NCBI GenBank assembly: GCA_012064385.1
Contig: QRDG01000063.1
Location: 848,272-912,271 of the forward strand
Length of the DNA stretch: 64,000 bases
Reading direction: 5' to 3'
Origin: Puccinellia tenuiflora
Taxonomy: Eukaryota > Streptophyta > Magnoliopsida > Poales > Poaceae
Shown here: positions 33,104 to 44,381 of the stretch, in pieces
Position numbering within the stretch: the first letter of the stretch is position 1
Layout of the letters: each line of letters starts with the position of its first letter
Notes under the pieces: generated by a model
What the model was told of the DNA's origin: nothing
Databases searched by the model: none
The model's input: the letters and a program-made list of their open reading frames with translations, nothing else
Program-made: the position numbers and the translations under genes

Positions 33104-34512
33104 ATTATTACAAACAGTGCGTGCATGTGTTGTATCCCTTGTTTGACTGTCCTGAAATGTTACTAAGAGCAGGCCAATAATTGATGGTTACGAACAGCAA
33201 CGCTCGTAGGTCAAATTCCATCTATTTGTGCTCATCCACACACATACACCTGGTATGGCCCACAACTGCAAAAGTTCATCAACTAATGGCCTTAGTACAC
33301 ATCAATGTCGTTGTCGGGTTGCTTCGGGCCTTGGATGAGAACTGGCATCATAATTAACTTCCGCTTCATGCACAACCAAGGAGGAAGGTTGTAGATATAT
33401 AGAGTCACGGGCCAGGTGCTGTGACTGCAGCTCTGCTCCCCAAAAGGATTCATACCGTCTGTACTTAGATCAAACCATAAGTTCCTTGCGTCACCTGCAA
33501 AGTCCGGGAACTCTCTCTCGATTTTTCTCCATTGAGACCCATCGGAGGGGTATCTCAACTTCCCGTCTTTCTTACGCTCTTCTTTGTGCCATCGCAACAA
33601 CCTGGCATGCTCTTTGTTTCTGAACAGACGTTTCAACCGTGGTATTATAGGAGCATAGCACATAACCTTAGCAGGAATCTTCTTCCTGACGGGCTCGTCA
33701 TCGCCCTCAACATCACCAGGATCATCTTGTCTGATTTTGTATCGCAGTGCATTGCATACCAGACATGCATCCAAATTCTCGTACTCCTCACCGCGGAAAA
33801 GGATGCAGTCATTGATGCATGCATGTATCTTCTGCACATCTAATCCTAGAGGGCAGATAGCCTTCTTTGCTTCGTACGTAGTCTCGGGCAGTTCGTTATC
33901 CTTTGGAAGCTTCAGCTTCATTATTTTCAGTAACTTTTCACATCCCTTGTCAGATAAACCAGTCTCTGCCTTCCATTTCAGCAATTCCAGTGTGGTACCG
34001 AGCTTTGTGCTGCCATCTTCGCAATTTGGGTACAACAACTTTTTGTGATCCTCTAGCATGGCCTCCAACTTCAGCTTCTCCTTTTCTGTATCGCATTCTC
34101 GTTGTACATCGGAAATGACCCGACCAAGACCATCAGCATGCTCATCTGTCGTCCGTTGTTCTTCACCTCCTTCTTCTTCATTGTCTTCCATCGCAGTATC
34201 ACCGTATTCTTCAGAGAACATACGATAGTTCTCATCATCATTTTCTTCTTCATCGTCTTCCATCATAACCCCTCTTTCTCCGTGCTTGGTCCAACAATTA
34301 TAGCTGGGCATGAAACCTCTCCGAAGCATGTGGCCTTGAAGGGTTTTCGAGGAAGAGTGCTCCTTAACATTTCGACAGTCCACACATGGACAAGGCATAA
34401 AACCATCCTCTTTGTTTGTCTCAGTCACATGGATAAATTTATGCAAGCCTGCAAGAAAATCGGAACTGCGTCGATCGCCGTACATCCATCGCCGCCGGGC
34501 ATCCATCTGCAT
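33104..34512 (-). pseudogene. CACTA Tnp2-type transposase, C-terminally deleted
   Basis: Minus-strand frame of 406 codons from 34512. Residues about 8-85 form the transposase-associated domain (RRWMYGDRRSSDF, CPCVDC, LQGHMLRRGF). An acidic linker (EDDEEENDDEN, EDNEEEGGEE) and charged region follow, and from about 280 the start of Tnp2 (PAKVMCYAPIIPRLKRLFRN, DPSDGSQW-type, LWFDLSTDGMNPFG). The frame ends after NDIDVY because one base is missing at about 33295 and creates TAA. Homologous sequence (PLVDELLQLW, MEFDLRALLFVTINYW, NISGQSNKGYNTCTHC) continues in shifted frames with another stop to about 33104, where similarity ends abruptly. The catalytic core beyond that is deleted. Confidence 0.88.
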
Positions 34513-34854
34513 ATCATATAATTAAGTTTATCAAATACAATTAAAATACATGTTCAATACTGAAATGACCACCGTATATCGACACATGCAAAATTTGTAT
34601 CAATTACAGATGAAATTAAAAGACAAAGCTAGGTTGCTAATTAACCTTGATCGATCGGAGGAAAGAGAGAGGACAAAGCCTAAGGGTGGCTCGGGCACCT
34701 CATATCATTTTGTGTGAACTGAAATGTGGCTCGGGCATTTCATCGAACACCTCTAGTGCATAGCAAAGGAAAACAACTAGCACCCACCTCTCACACCTCC
34801 TAGCAGAAAAAATAGAGGAGTAGAAGCTGGCTGCTGGCTTTATAGGCACGGGAC

Positions 34855-35045
34855 TATTAGTCCCGGTTCGGTCTACCAACCGGGACTAATGCTCTGCCGG
34901 AGTTTTAGTCCCGGTTGGTAGCCCGAAGCGGGACTAATGCCCCCAGCCCAACCGGGACTATTGGCCCACGGCACTGTGGCAGGTCGAACCGGGACCAATG
35001 CCTGGCATTGGTCCCGGGTGGTGTTCCAACCGGGACTAATGGCTC
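34855..35045. repeat. CACTA right subterminal repeat region
   Basis: Repeated GTCCCGGTTGG / CCAACCGGGACTA cores in both orientations within 200 bp of the right terminus. Confidence 0.85.
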
Positions 35046-35082
35046 TCCAGCCCCCTTCCCAAAGCCTCATTTTCTACTAGTG

Positions 35083-35085
35083 GGA
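35083..35085. repeat. CACTA target-site duplication, right copy (GGA)
   Basis: GGA directly after CTACTAGTG, matching 26936-26938. Confidence 0.7.
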
Positions 35086-35166
35086 TGAAGAAATGTGAAG
35101 GTCCAGTTGGATCGGATTGTTGTTTTACCGGCCTGGTCGGAGATATGCCCTCAAAGCTGCGTGAGT
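35086..35166 (+). mobile_element. LINE endonuclease fragment, right part (continues from 26938)
   Basis: Reads RNVKVQLDRIVVLPAWSEICP, the motif that follows the W..N..SG block at 26910-26938 in plant LINE endonucleases. A TGA now stands at the junction. It ends at the T-run that marks the next LINE. Confidence 0.75.
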
Positions 35167-36117
35167 TTTTTTTCTAGATAAAATGCATTTTCTATCCTGT
35201 TTTAAATTAATAAAGCACATAGGTTCACAACCAGAGTTTACACACGCTGAGCCATACAGCTTAGCCGAGATAAAACGTACGCATAGAGGGGCGGTTCCCC
35301 AAACAGATCCGGCAGGTGGCTAGACAAGCACACCCTCTACTCACTACTTGGTGAAAGTGAGACGAACAAGCTTCTTAGTCTATTGGCCAGGGAGGAAATG
35401 CTTGCCTTGTCGCGCTTCTTGGCTAGTGTAGACCATAGGTGCAGAAGGATATGCATTTTGAAAATGAGATCAGTAGGGTGTCTAAAATCTTTAGATTCTA
35501 TAGCAAGCTTGTTCCTAATTAGTCACAAAGACCAGCATAGCACATCGAAAATAATCAAGAACATTCGGCGGGGCTGGCCAGGGAAGCCCTGTAGGATAGC
35601 GTGGAACTGTGGGAAATTGGCCCTGTAGAATAGCGTGGAACTACACCCAAGTAGCTGGCGAACTACACTCCAACCGGATTTTGCCATGGAACATTCAAAG
35701 AAAATATGTGTCGCGGATTCAAGGACTCCGCAGACCCTGCAGTGACCCGTGGAGGGGCCATATCTTTTCTCTACCTGAAAACTCGATGGCAGGCGGGCAA
35801 GCGTGAGCTGCCAAGTGAACATTTTAATTTTGAGGGGGATTCTAGTATCCCAAGTATCTTTGTGATATAGAACTGTCGCCCCTTGCGATAGTTTCTTGTA
35901 CATATAAGCTACTGAGTATTGGCCAGATGTATCAAGATCCCACGAGATCTCGTCCTGGCCCTCCAGGAAAATGAGAGAGAGGATGTCAGCTGCTAGCTGT
36001 TGCCATTGTGCCATGCATTGAGGGGAAAGTGATCTCCTAAGAGTGATCCCTCTACCACTGGGGGAAAGAGCTTGTTCCACCGAAATCAGATCATCATCGC
36101 AAATCGCAAAGAGCTAC
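35167..36117 (-). mobile_element. 5'-truncated LINE with zf-RVT domain
   Basis: Minus-strand LINE 3' end. The T-run at 35168-35175 is its poly(A) tail. The frame 36080-35523 (185 codons, with LFAICDDDLISV just upstream) carries the RT zinc-binding domain: EISWDLDTSGQYSVAYMYKK, WDTRIPLKIKMFTWQL, LPSSFQVEKR and the HCRVCGVLESATHIFFEC cluster. The C-x2-C...H-x4-C ligands are intact. RT and endonuclease are absent and an in-frame stop near 36117 marks the decayed 5' side. Confidence 0.88.
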
Positions 36118-37536
36118 GTAAGTCACCTGACCACTTATTGATCGGATCATTGTCCTATATCACCTTTGATCAGAACACTGTTGTAAGAACATTATGTGTA
36201 TGTGTCATCACGGGCGGAGCTCCCAGTAAGGCAAGGTACGACAGCCGCTCTACCTTGACGTTTGACAAAAATATTCAGATGCATGTGTTCTTTGGGAACA
36301 ATTTGAGTTGTCGTACAGGAAAAACAGACTCCATATGAGAAAGCTATGTTTGTTTTAGTCAAAGCCGATTCCGAAGTGAAAAGAGGGAGCAGGTCTAGTC
36401 TAATCAGAAATTAACTCTTTCTTTTCGCAATAACTAAATCTCAATCTAACAAAATCGAACTCTAAACAATGTTCCAGGTGGGGGTATTTAAGTAGGACTT
36501 GAGAGTATTTTGGCCATCTTATGGGGAAGTCGCAATCATCTTTAATTATGTTTTACAATAATTTGAAGTTGTATATTTTATTGATCTAAAATTTTAATTG
36601 TGTTAGTTCAGTCAATGTTTTTCACAACAAGTGAGCTCACATGTTTACTAAACTAGAAAAATGATGACTGACAGTTCTCTTCTAAAATGTCAATTTGTGC
36701 AAAAAATGACATAATAATTCTAAGTTTGATGAAATGATAACAAAAATGGGAAACTCAAGAAGAGGAACACATTTGGCTATTCATGATTATTTTACGGTGT
36801 GGACACCACCTATTGCTATAGACTATATTAACACCGATTTTGACCTCCGCTTAAAAGAACTATTTTCAGAATTCGTCGGAACTTCTCTTTTCTTGAATAT
36901 TTTTTATTTTCTTTTTGATTCTTGTCTTTCATTTAATAATACATTCGAATGACTAATTTGGTAAAATGTCAAAAGAGTTTCCTTTGTTGCAACCAATAAA
37001 ATAACGAGATGTGCAAGAAATCAATCCAACTAATTGACCATGAATGTTATTTAAAAATTTGGAAGGAGAGTTCAGTCTAACTTATTGACATATAATTAAT
37101 TTGTGCTTTAAACCACCTCGGATTTTTTTCTAGAGTGAACCTTGATGATATTTTATTAGTTAAATACACAATAATTCCCGTCAAAAAATTTAACTACTTT
37201 AGCCAATTGAAACTTACATATTCATAAAAATATATATTATTTTTACAGCTTACCATGTGGGATGGGGGCGATTGCCCCCCCCCCCCCCCCCCCCGTCCGT
37301 CCCTCACGCCAAAATGATTGTAACTAAACAGTAATATTTGTTTCTGACTTCGCCATACCGAAATTTTGGACCGTCCTTCGCCACTCTATGTCGTACTCGG
37401 AGGTATGAGGCATGTTGGGAACGAGAAGAATATCCAGCTGAAGAAATCGAGCTGGCCTGGGACGGGACAGACATATTCGACCATGGGACCTAGACGAGAC
37501 AGACATATTCGACCATGGGACCTAAACGCTCTAGCA
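36118..37536. other. AT-rich spacer
   Basis: No gene recognised. Contains a 20-C homopolymer at 37275-37294 and two copies of GACAGACATATTCGACCATG at about 37468 and 37499. Confidence 0.5.
37275..37294. repeat. Homopolymer of 20 C
   Basis: Uninterrupted C run after GATTG. Its length is error-prone in any assembly. Confidence 0.85.
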
Positions 37537-39419
37537 TCTAATTTGTCGAATGTTATGGATTGCTTGCAAACTTGGAGCAAGAAGATAGTTGGCACTGTCT
37601 CAACTCGTATTGCGAAGTTAACAAAAAGACTAGAAAATATAAACTGTAGGCTCATGCCACGTAATCACGAGGAAAAGAGAAGTATAGAAAGGGAGTTGGA
37701 TAGTTTGCTGGAGCAATAAGAACTTTAGAGGAGACATTGTTCAAAAATAAATTGGCTAAAAGAGGGAGACCGTAACCCAAAGTTCTTTCACTGAGAAACC
37801 ACTTGGAGGGCAAAATAAAATAAAATAAAATTAAAAGTAGAAAAAAACTAATGGCAACATGAATGAAAATAAAGAACAAATGGAAGAAATGGCTACTAGC
37901 TTTTTAAGGAATTATATACAACAGGAATTATATACAGCGGATCAACAAGTACAACCTGATATTATGACAGAGAATCTGCAAGTTCAAATTTCCCATGAAA
38001 TGGATGAATGGTTGTGCACATATTTTACAAATGAGTAGATTGGTAATGCTCTTTTTTCAAATAAGACCCCTAAAGTTGCCAAGCAAGGTTGGTTTTCCTG
38101 CAAAAAAAAATCAACGCCATTGATGGGTTTAAAAAAATATTACCGCTGCAGTGAAAGACTTCTTTTCATGGATTATGCTAGAAGGAATAAATGACACGGT
38201 AATAGTGCTCATGCCAGAAAAAAATTCTGTTCTGCCTAAGGGATTTTAGACGTACAAGACTATGTAATGTTATTTATAATAGAGTTTCCAAATGGTAGTA
38301 AATAGGTAGGCTTAGGACGTTGCTTCAAAAAATCATCACCCCAAATCAGAGTGCCTTCATACCAGGGAGATCAACTACTGATAATGCAATTATATATTTC
38401 GAGTGCTTTAATTTTTTTACACAAAAGTGGTGATAGGAAAGGAAAATTTTGCGGATACAAGTTGGATCTAGCCAAGGCGTACCAGATAGGGTGGACTAGA
38501 AGTACTTAGAAGAAACTCCCCAGAAATTGGGTTTTGCAAAACAATGGGGACATGACTTGTGTTAGAACGGTCACGTATTCTATCGTTTTAATGGCATGAT
38601 TTTCGTGAAATTCACTCCAATTAGACGTCTACGCAGGGAGACCCCTTTCTCCATATCTGCTCTTGTTTATAGCAGAGGGTTGTCTAGACGTCTACGATAA
38701 GAAGTTGATGTGGACAAATTAAATAGCTAAAGGTGTGCTGCCCAGGTATTTCAAAAAAAAATTTGATGATGATAGTATTCAGCCTTTTTAGGCCAATGCA
38801 TACCAATCAAATAAAGTTAAAAGTATTTTGAGTAAATATGAACTGGCCACGGGGCAGCTCCTTAGTCCTAGAAAATGCTCCCTTTTACTAGGAAATAAAT
38901 GTATGGTTGCATAGGTTCGGGTGGCGGCTTCCATTTTGGATATTAAAATAGTGGGCTTCGACGAGAAATATAATGGTCTTCCTATTCCAGAAGGACACAT
39001 GGAAGAAGAAATTTTTCGGTCACTCAAAGAGAAACTTTAAAAGCGCTTCTCTTAATATGCTGAAAAATATTCCTCGAGTGGTGCCAAGGATCGATGTGTT
39101 GATATAATCAGTGTACACGCCATTCCTACATATTTTATGAGTGTTTTCAAGTTTCTTGAGGGGCTTTGTGAAGCTCTCATGAAATTGATAAGAGATTTTC
39201 AGTGGGGTGATGAGAATGAAAAGGAGAATGCATTGGATGAGTTGGGAAAAACCAACAAGAAGAAAGGCATAGGGTGGAATGGGTTTATGATCCCCTTTAT
39301 TTAATAGTCTCTCCTCATGCTTGGAGGCTCATTGCTTTCCGTGACAGTCTATGTGCAAGGTTACTAAAAGCAAAGAATTACCCATCAGATGAGTTAACTG
39401 ATACTTCCAACCTTCTCCA
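37537..39419 (+). pseudogene. Degenerate LINE: linker and reverse transcriptase
   Basis: Plus strand, many stops and shifts. Readable landmarks: NWLKEGDRNPKFFH near 37755-37790, SLCNVIY/NRVSKW near 38255-38300, NHHPK(S)...FIPGRST near 38330-38370, YKLDLAKAY near 38458-38485, RQGDPFLHICSCL-like near 38636, a DD block near 38764 where the usual FADD reads FDDD, GFDEKYNGLPIPEGH near 38956-39000, and QW(G)DENEKE near 39200. This is the domain order of an L1-type plant LINE RT. It is old, non-functional and interrupted at 39420 by a Copia LTR. Confidence 0.82.
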
Positions 39420-39735
39420 TGCTAAGGAGTATTGGTATTAGTATAGGACTAGGAGTCCGTATTGGAGTTGGTTTACTATTCTTGTATCTTAATTCAGATG
39501 TACTATATATTGTGGCCTTTGGCCCCCTAGTAATACAAGTTGCATATTCTCTAACATGGTATTAGAGTCTGGTTAGGATTTCTATCGCATGCGCAACTCG
39601 TGCTCTCTCAATTTTTTCCTCTTCCGACGATGGATTCCTCCCCATCGATTTTCAATCCCAACTCACAGTACTAGCAAGGTATTATGCATGGGCTTGAGTT
39701 TCCGAAAACTAATGGTAAACTCTGATGCATCAAAA
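39420..39735 (+). mobile_element. Short-LTR Copia fragment: LTR, primer site and gag start
   Basis: LTR 39420-39556 (137 bp, TGCTAAGG...CTCTAACA), then TGGTATTAGAGTCTGG (tRNA-Met-type primer site), then a leader and ATGGATTCC at 39631 opening a short gag-like frame. LTR size is TRIM-like. The remainder of the element is missing. Confidence 0.7.
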
Positions 39736-40550
39736 ATGGAAATAAAGTAAGGATTTGGAGAGATAATTGGATAACCAGGGAGACATTAAAGTCACTGCAA
39801 ATTACCAAAATCGAGAGTTAGATGGGTACAAAAGCTTATAACCGAGATGATCGATCTTGGAAGGAATACATGGTTAGAGGAACTTTTATGCAACATGATA
39901 CTGATGAAATCCTCAAAATTCGTCTCCCACGATTTGAGGAAGAGAATTTAATGACTTAGACTAGAAAAAACATGGTATGTTTACCGTACGGAGTGCTTAC
40001 AATTTGGCTCTTGATATATGAAACAGTAGTCAACCAAATTCAACTGGAGTACTGAATGGAGATAGAGGTTTGTGGAACACTATTTGGAAATCTAATACAC
40101 TACCTATAGAATTTCTACAAAATTATTTAGCAACTTTGCAGAGAATCAGAAGAGTGGAAAGCTTATATATAGTAGATAGAAAAGGAAAAGAAAAAGGAAA
40201 AGGAAAAGGAAAACTAGACGAATGTGCAAATATAAGGGACATGGCCCTCCCTGGGTGACACAACATGGTGAAATCTTGGAGAATCCTCCTGGAGTCCTGG
40301 TGTATGGATTAAGTGCAATATTGACGCAAATAATTTAAGTGAAGAGAAGAAATGTGCTTGGGGAGTGGTTACTGTGACCATAGTGGAAACTTTCTCCTTT
40401 CAGCTTGGGATGTTATTAGTCATTGCCAATCAACGCTTCTGGGAGAAGCGACTGCATGCCTGGAAGGTTTGAAACTAGCACTCGCAAACTATACTTCAAT
40501 TCTTATCACTCCATATATCAATTGTGATAATAAAGGTTATGTTTCGTAAA
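39736..40550 (+). pseudogene. Degenerate LINE: zf-RVT and RNase H region
   Basis: Landmarks: VRIWRDNWITR near 39750-39780, FSVRSAYNLAL-type near 39980-40015, LWNTIWKSNTLP near 40066-40105, and an RNase H region with KCNIDA near 40309, CAWGVV near 40350, SGNFLLSAWDVI near 40386-40420, LLGEATACLEGLKLALANY near 40435-40490 and CDNK near 40523. This is the downstream half of the LINE at 37537-39419. An AAAAGG microsatellite lies at about 40180-40215. Confidence 0.75.
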
Positions 40551-41045
40551 ACATGTTCTACTAAGGCAAAGAGCACGTTCTACGCCTTTAGACAAAGTTC
40601 CGACCGTTCTAAAACTAGATATTCCCTTATTCTATGGGACGCGCTAGGCGTAGGTCGGCCCAAAAAAATCCCCCGGTAGGTCCCCTCCCGAACCGTCCGT
40701 TAAAGTTCATCGGACGTTTAGAAATAAATCCACGAGCACACGTCGCTTTCACACATTAATTGCATTGTATCAGGTGGGTTTTCCACTTTTCATTCGGGAG
40801 GAAGGGTTGCATGCTGGGAGGGGCCCACCCTATGTGTTGCGATGACTTTTCCTTCGGTTCGCATGCAGCTAGGCTGCGTGCCTCGACTAGTGCTAGCTGT
40901 TGCTCTATACGTGGGTGTCTGGTCGCTTTCAAGTCACGCTACAGCTACAACCTACTATTCAAGCTATACGTTCTTGACACGTGAAAAAATATTTGGTTAT
41001 AGTTACATTGAGTGGAACCCAGACTATTGAAGTTGTAACAAATAT
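40551..41045. other. Unassigned spacer
   Basis: About 500 bp with no domain or repeat I recognise; it separates the two copies of the LINE/Copia duplication. Confidence 0.4.
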
Positions 41046-42146
41046 TTGTGGATACAAGTTGGATCTAGCCAAGGCGTATCAGATAGGGTGGACTAGAAGT
41101 ACTTAAAAGAAACTCCCCAGAAATTGGGTTTTGCAAAACAATGGGGACATGACTTGTGTTAGAACGGTCACGTATTCTATCATTTTAATGGCATGATTTT
41201 CATGAAATTCACTCCAATTAGACGTCTATGCAGGGAGACCCCTTTCTCCATATCTGCTCTTGTTTGTAGCAGATGGGTTGTCTAGACGTTTACGATAAGA
41301 AGTTGATGTGGACAAATTAAATAGCTAAAGGTGTGCTGCCTAGGTATTTCAAATTTTTTTTTTTGATGATGATAGTATTCAGCCTTTTTAGGCCAATGCA
41401 TACCAATCAAATAAAGTTAAAAGTATTTTGAGTAAATATGAACTGGCCACGGGGCAGCTCCTTAGTCCTAGAAAATGCTCCCTTTTACTAGGAAATAAAT
41501 GTACGGTTGCATAGGTTCGGGTGGTGGCTTCCATTTTGGATATTAAAATAGTGGGCTTCGACGAGAAATATATTGGTCTTCCTATTCCAGAAGGACACAT
41601 GGAAGAAGAAATTTTCCAGTCAGTCAAAGAGAAACTTTAAAAGCGCTTCTCTTAATATGCTGAAAAATATTCCTCGAGTGGTGCCAAGGATCGATGTGTT
41701 GATATAATCAGTGTACACGCCATTCCTACATATTTTATGAGTGTTTTCAAGTTTCTTGAGGGGCTTTGTGAAGCTCTCATGAAATTGATAAGAGATTTTC
41801 AGTGGGGTGATGAGAATGAAAAGGAGAATGCATTGGATGAGTTGGGAAAAACCAACAAGAAGAAAGGCATAGGGTGGAATGGGTTTATGATCCCCTTTAT
41901 TTAATAGTCTCTCCTCATGCTTGGAGGCTCATTGCTTTCCATGACAGTCTATGTGCAAGGTTACTAAAAGCAAAGCATTACCCATCAGATGAGTTAACTG
42001 ATACTTCCTTTATTAGGAACCTTCTCCATGCTAAGGAGTATTGGTATTAGTATAGGACTAGGAGTCCGTATTGGAGTTGGTTTACTATTCTTGTATCTCA
42101 ATTCAGATGTACTATATACCTTTGGCCCCCTAGTAATACAGGTTGC
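41046..42146 (+). repeat. Second copy of LINE-RT/Copia-LTR segment (1.1 kb direct repeat)
   Basis: Near-identical to 38449-39543, including the junction where the LINE meets the Copia LTR (here 42029). Differences are scattered, many C/T, plus small indels: an extra TTTATTAGG near 42008, loss of TTGTGG near 42116, and an A-run replaced by a T-run near 41355. The copy stops inside the Copia LTR, where the LARD-like element begins. Confidence 0.93.
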
Positions 42147-43656
42147 TGATACGTCTCAAACGTATCTATAATTTTGAGTGATCCATGCTAGTTTTGTGAT
42201 ATTGTCACATGTTTTTACTGTCATTTATATCATTTTTTATGCATTTTGTCAGACTAACCTATTGACAAGATGCCCAGTGCCAGTTCCCTGTTTTGCTGTC
42301 TTTTTGTTTCAGAAATTTACTTCTGGAAATATTCTCGGAATTGGACGGAAATTTACGAGGAATTTTTACTCGACGGAAGGCACCAGGACACCAAAGGGCA
42401 GCCTGGGGGGCCACCCACAGGGCAGGGGCGGCCTGCTGCCGCGGCCCCACCTGGACCCACGGGTGGGACCCGCCCCTGCTCCTGGGGCGTCCCCTCGGCC
42501 CCCTCCGACGCCTATAAAATCCCTAAAAACCTAAAAACGTGGAGGCGGCCATTATTTTCCAGAAACTCGACCCCGACGCGCCGTCACCAAAAACCCTAGT
42601 TCGGGGTCAGATTGATCCTGTTTCGGCACCCTGCCGGGACAGGGATCGACCGCCGGAGCCATCTCCATAAACACCGCTGCTTCCCGCGATGAGGAGGGAG
42701 TAGTCCCTCACCGGGGCTGAGGTTTATTCAAGTAGCTATGTGGTTATCTCTCTCTCCCATGATGTGATCTTCGTTGTGATCATGAGCTTTGTTAGTATAG
42801 TTGAATACATAAAGTTTCCCTATGTGTAATGGATATGATTTTGCTCAAGTGATGTTATTTAGTACAATTTCCGGAGTCACCGTTGTGATCACGGTATCTC
42901 GGTGACAGTGTGGGTGCCGTGTGTGACTCTATAGATAATAGATTGGAAGGATCTTCATCATGAGTTTGTTCTTTATTATTGTTGGATTGAATAGATCATG
43001 AGGTTTCTTGATGCTTGTGTTATTGAAGAAAGAGACTATTCAAGAAATATGTTGTGGTTTTTGTTAGTACTATCTTTGGATGCGGATAGTGACAGCATGA
43101 AGTGTCCATAGATGTGGAATACGAACTTTAAGGTGTGCTTTTCGTAGCCCTACGCAATTCTCATCCTATTTGATCCATGAAAATATGATCTCCGAGTAAC
43201 ATCTACCATGCATGTGTTTTTGTGGAACTATTATGTGTTTAATTATGTTAATGATGTTGAGAGAGTAGTCACTAGTGAAAGTATGAAGTCTAGGCCTTGT
43301 TTCCAAGCATTGATACACCGTTTTTAGTCACTTTTGTCACTTGTTTGCTTGCTACCATTTTTTATTACAGAATTACAAAATCACCTTTTACCATCCATAT
43401 CACTTGCATTTTACCATCTCTTCGCCGAACTAGTGCACCTATACAACTGACAATTGTATTAGGTGTGTTGGGGACACAAGAGACTTCTTGTATCTTAATT
43501 GCAGGGTTGCTTGAGAGGGATATCTTTGACCTCTACCTCCCGTGGATTCGATAAACCTTGGGTTACTCACTTAAGGGAAATTTGCCGCTGTCCTACAAAC
43601 CTCTGCGCTTGGAGGCCCAACAAGTCTACAAGAATAGAAGCATGTAGTAGACATCA
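42147..43656 (+). repeat. LARD-like element 5' LTR (about 1.51 kb)
   Basis: TG start, ends ACATCA before AGCTAATTTCTGGC. Contains a TATA box and GC-rich tract (42400-42680). Confidence 0.75.
42511..42520 (+). promoter_or_regulatory. TATA box of LARD-like LTR
   Basis: CCTATAAAAT in a C-rich setting, within the 5' LTR. Confidence 0.6.
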
Positions 43657-43665
43657 AGCTAATTT

Positions 43666-43750
43666 CTGGCACCGTTGCCGGGGAGGTAAGGTAAACGGCA
43701 CTCACACTCCGGCAACGAAGCTAATTTCTGGCGCCGTTGCCGGGGAGGTG
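43666..43750 (+). other. Duplicated primer-binding site (tRNA-Asp type)
   Basis: CTGGCACCGTTGCCGGGGAG near 43667 and CTGGCGCCGTTGCCGGGGAG near 43728, about 61 bp apart, each preceded by AAGCTAATTT and followed by GT. TGGCGCCGTTGCCGGGG complements the 3' end of plant tRNA-Asp. The first copy has one mismatch, the second is perfect. Confidence 0.8.
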
Positions 43751-43827
43751 AGCGCTTGAAGGTATCTTCTTTAGATCTTGCAATTAAATCTTTTTGTTTC
43801 TTGTTTTTATTTCACTAGTTAGGCTTA

Positions 43828-44381
43828 ATGGAAAACAACAAAAAAATGAGAGAGCTTTATAAAATTTACCTTGAAGTTGGTCATGATGCTTTTGAAGAGA
43901 AAATTAAAAAACCTATGGAACTTTATTTGCATAACAATCATGCTAGTAGCAATGTTATTAGTATGATTTCTTTGAATGCCATTGTTGCTAATGCTATGGA
44001 AAATTGCAAGCTTGGGGATGCCGGTTTTGATGAATATGATCTTTTTAGTCCCCCAAGCTTTGAGGAGAAAATTTGCTTTGATGATACTTTGCCTCCAATA
44101 TATGATGATTATAATGATGAATGTGATCTTTTCAGTCCACATACTATTGAGGATTTTTTTATTATGATTATGATATGCCTCCTATTTATGATGATTACAA
44201 TGATGGCTATGATAGTTTTACTCCCACTATTATTAATGAGAAGGATTTTGCTTATGTGGAGAGTAATAATACTTTTATGCATGTGAATCATGAGAAAAAT
44301 GCTTTATGTGATGGTTATGTTATTGAGTTTTCTAATGATTCTACTGAAGTTATTATGAGAGAGGGAATTGTGGTTATATAA
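43828..44381 (+). pseudogene. Acidic repetitive frame of the LARD-like element, frameshifted
   Basis: ATG at 43828 opens about 110 codons: a basic/helical start (MENNKKMRELYKIYLEV) then acidic repeats with DLFSP and PPIYDDYNDE. The frame shifts near 44157 and resumes in another (MPPIYDDYNDGYDSF, VESNNTFMHVNHEKN) to a stop at 44381. No gag, protease or RT motif. I know such small acidic frames from Triticeae non-autonomous LTR elements; their function is unknown. Confidence 0.55.

Larger units (their letters stand above)
26939..35082 (-). mobile_element. CACTA (En/Spm) DNA transposon, about 8.1 kb, degenerate
   Basis: The right terminus reads CATTTTCTACTAGTG (inverse of CACTAGTAGAAAATG). The left begins CTAGTAGAAAAA, lacking the first two bases CA. 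Both ends carry the subterminal repeat AGTCCCGGTTGG in both orientations (26961-27130 and 34855-35045). Two coding regions lie on the minus strand: a Tnp2 transposase gene on the right and a second gene with a Ulp1-like peptidase on the left, both damaged. The middle holds tandem arrays and hairpin repeats. Flanking LINE reading restarts on the other side of the GGA duplication, which confirms the borders. It cannot be autonomous as it stands. Confidence 0.88.

Noticed and set aside
43297..43759. Frames crossing the LARD-like LTR end and primer sites
   Set aside because: No conserved domain; they run through untranslated LTR and primer-site sequence.
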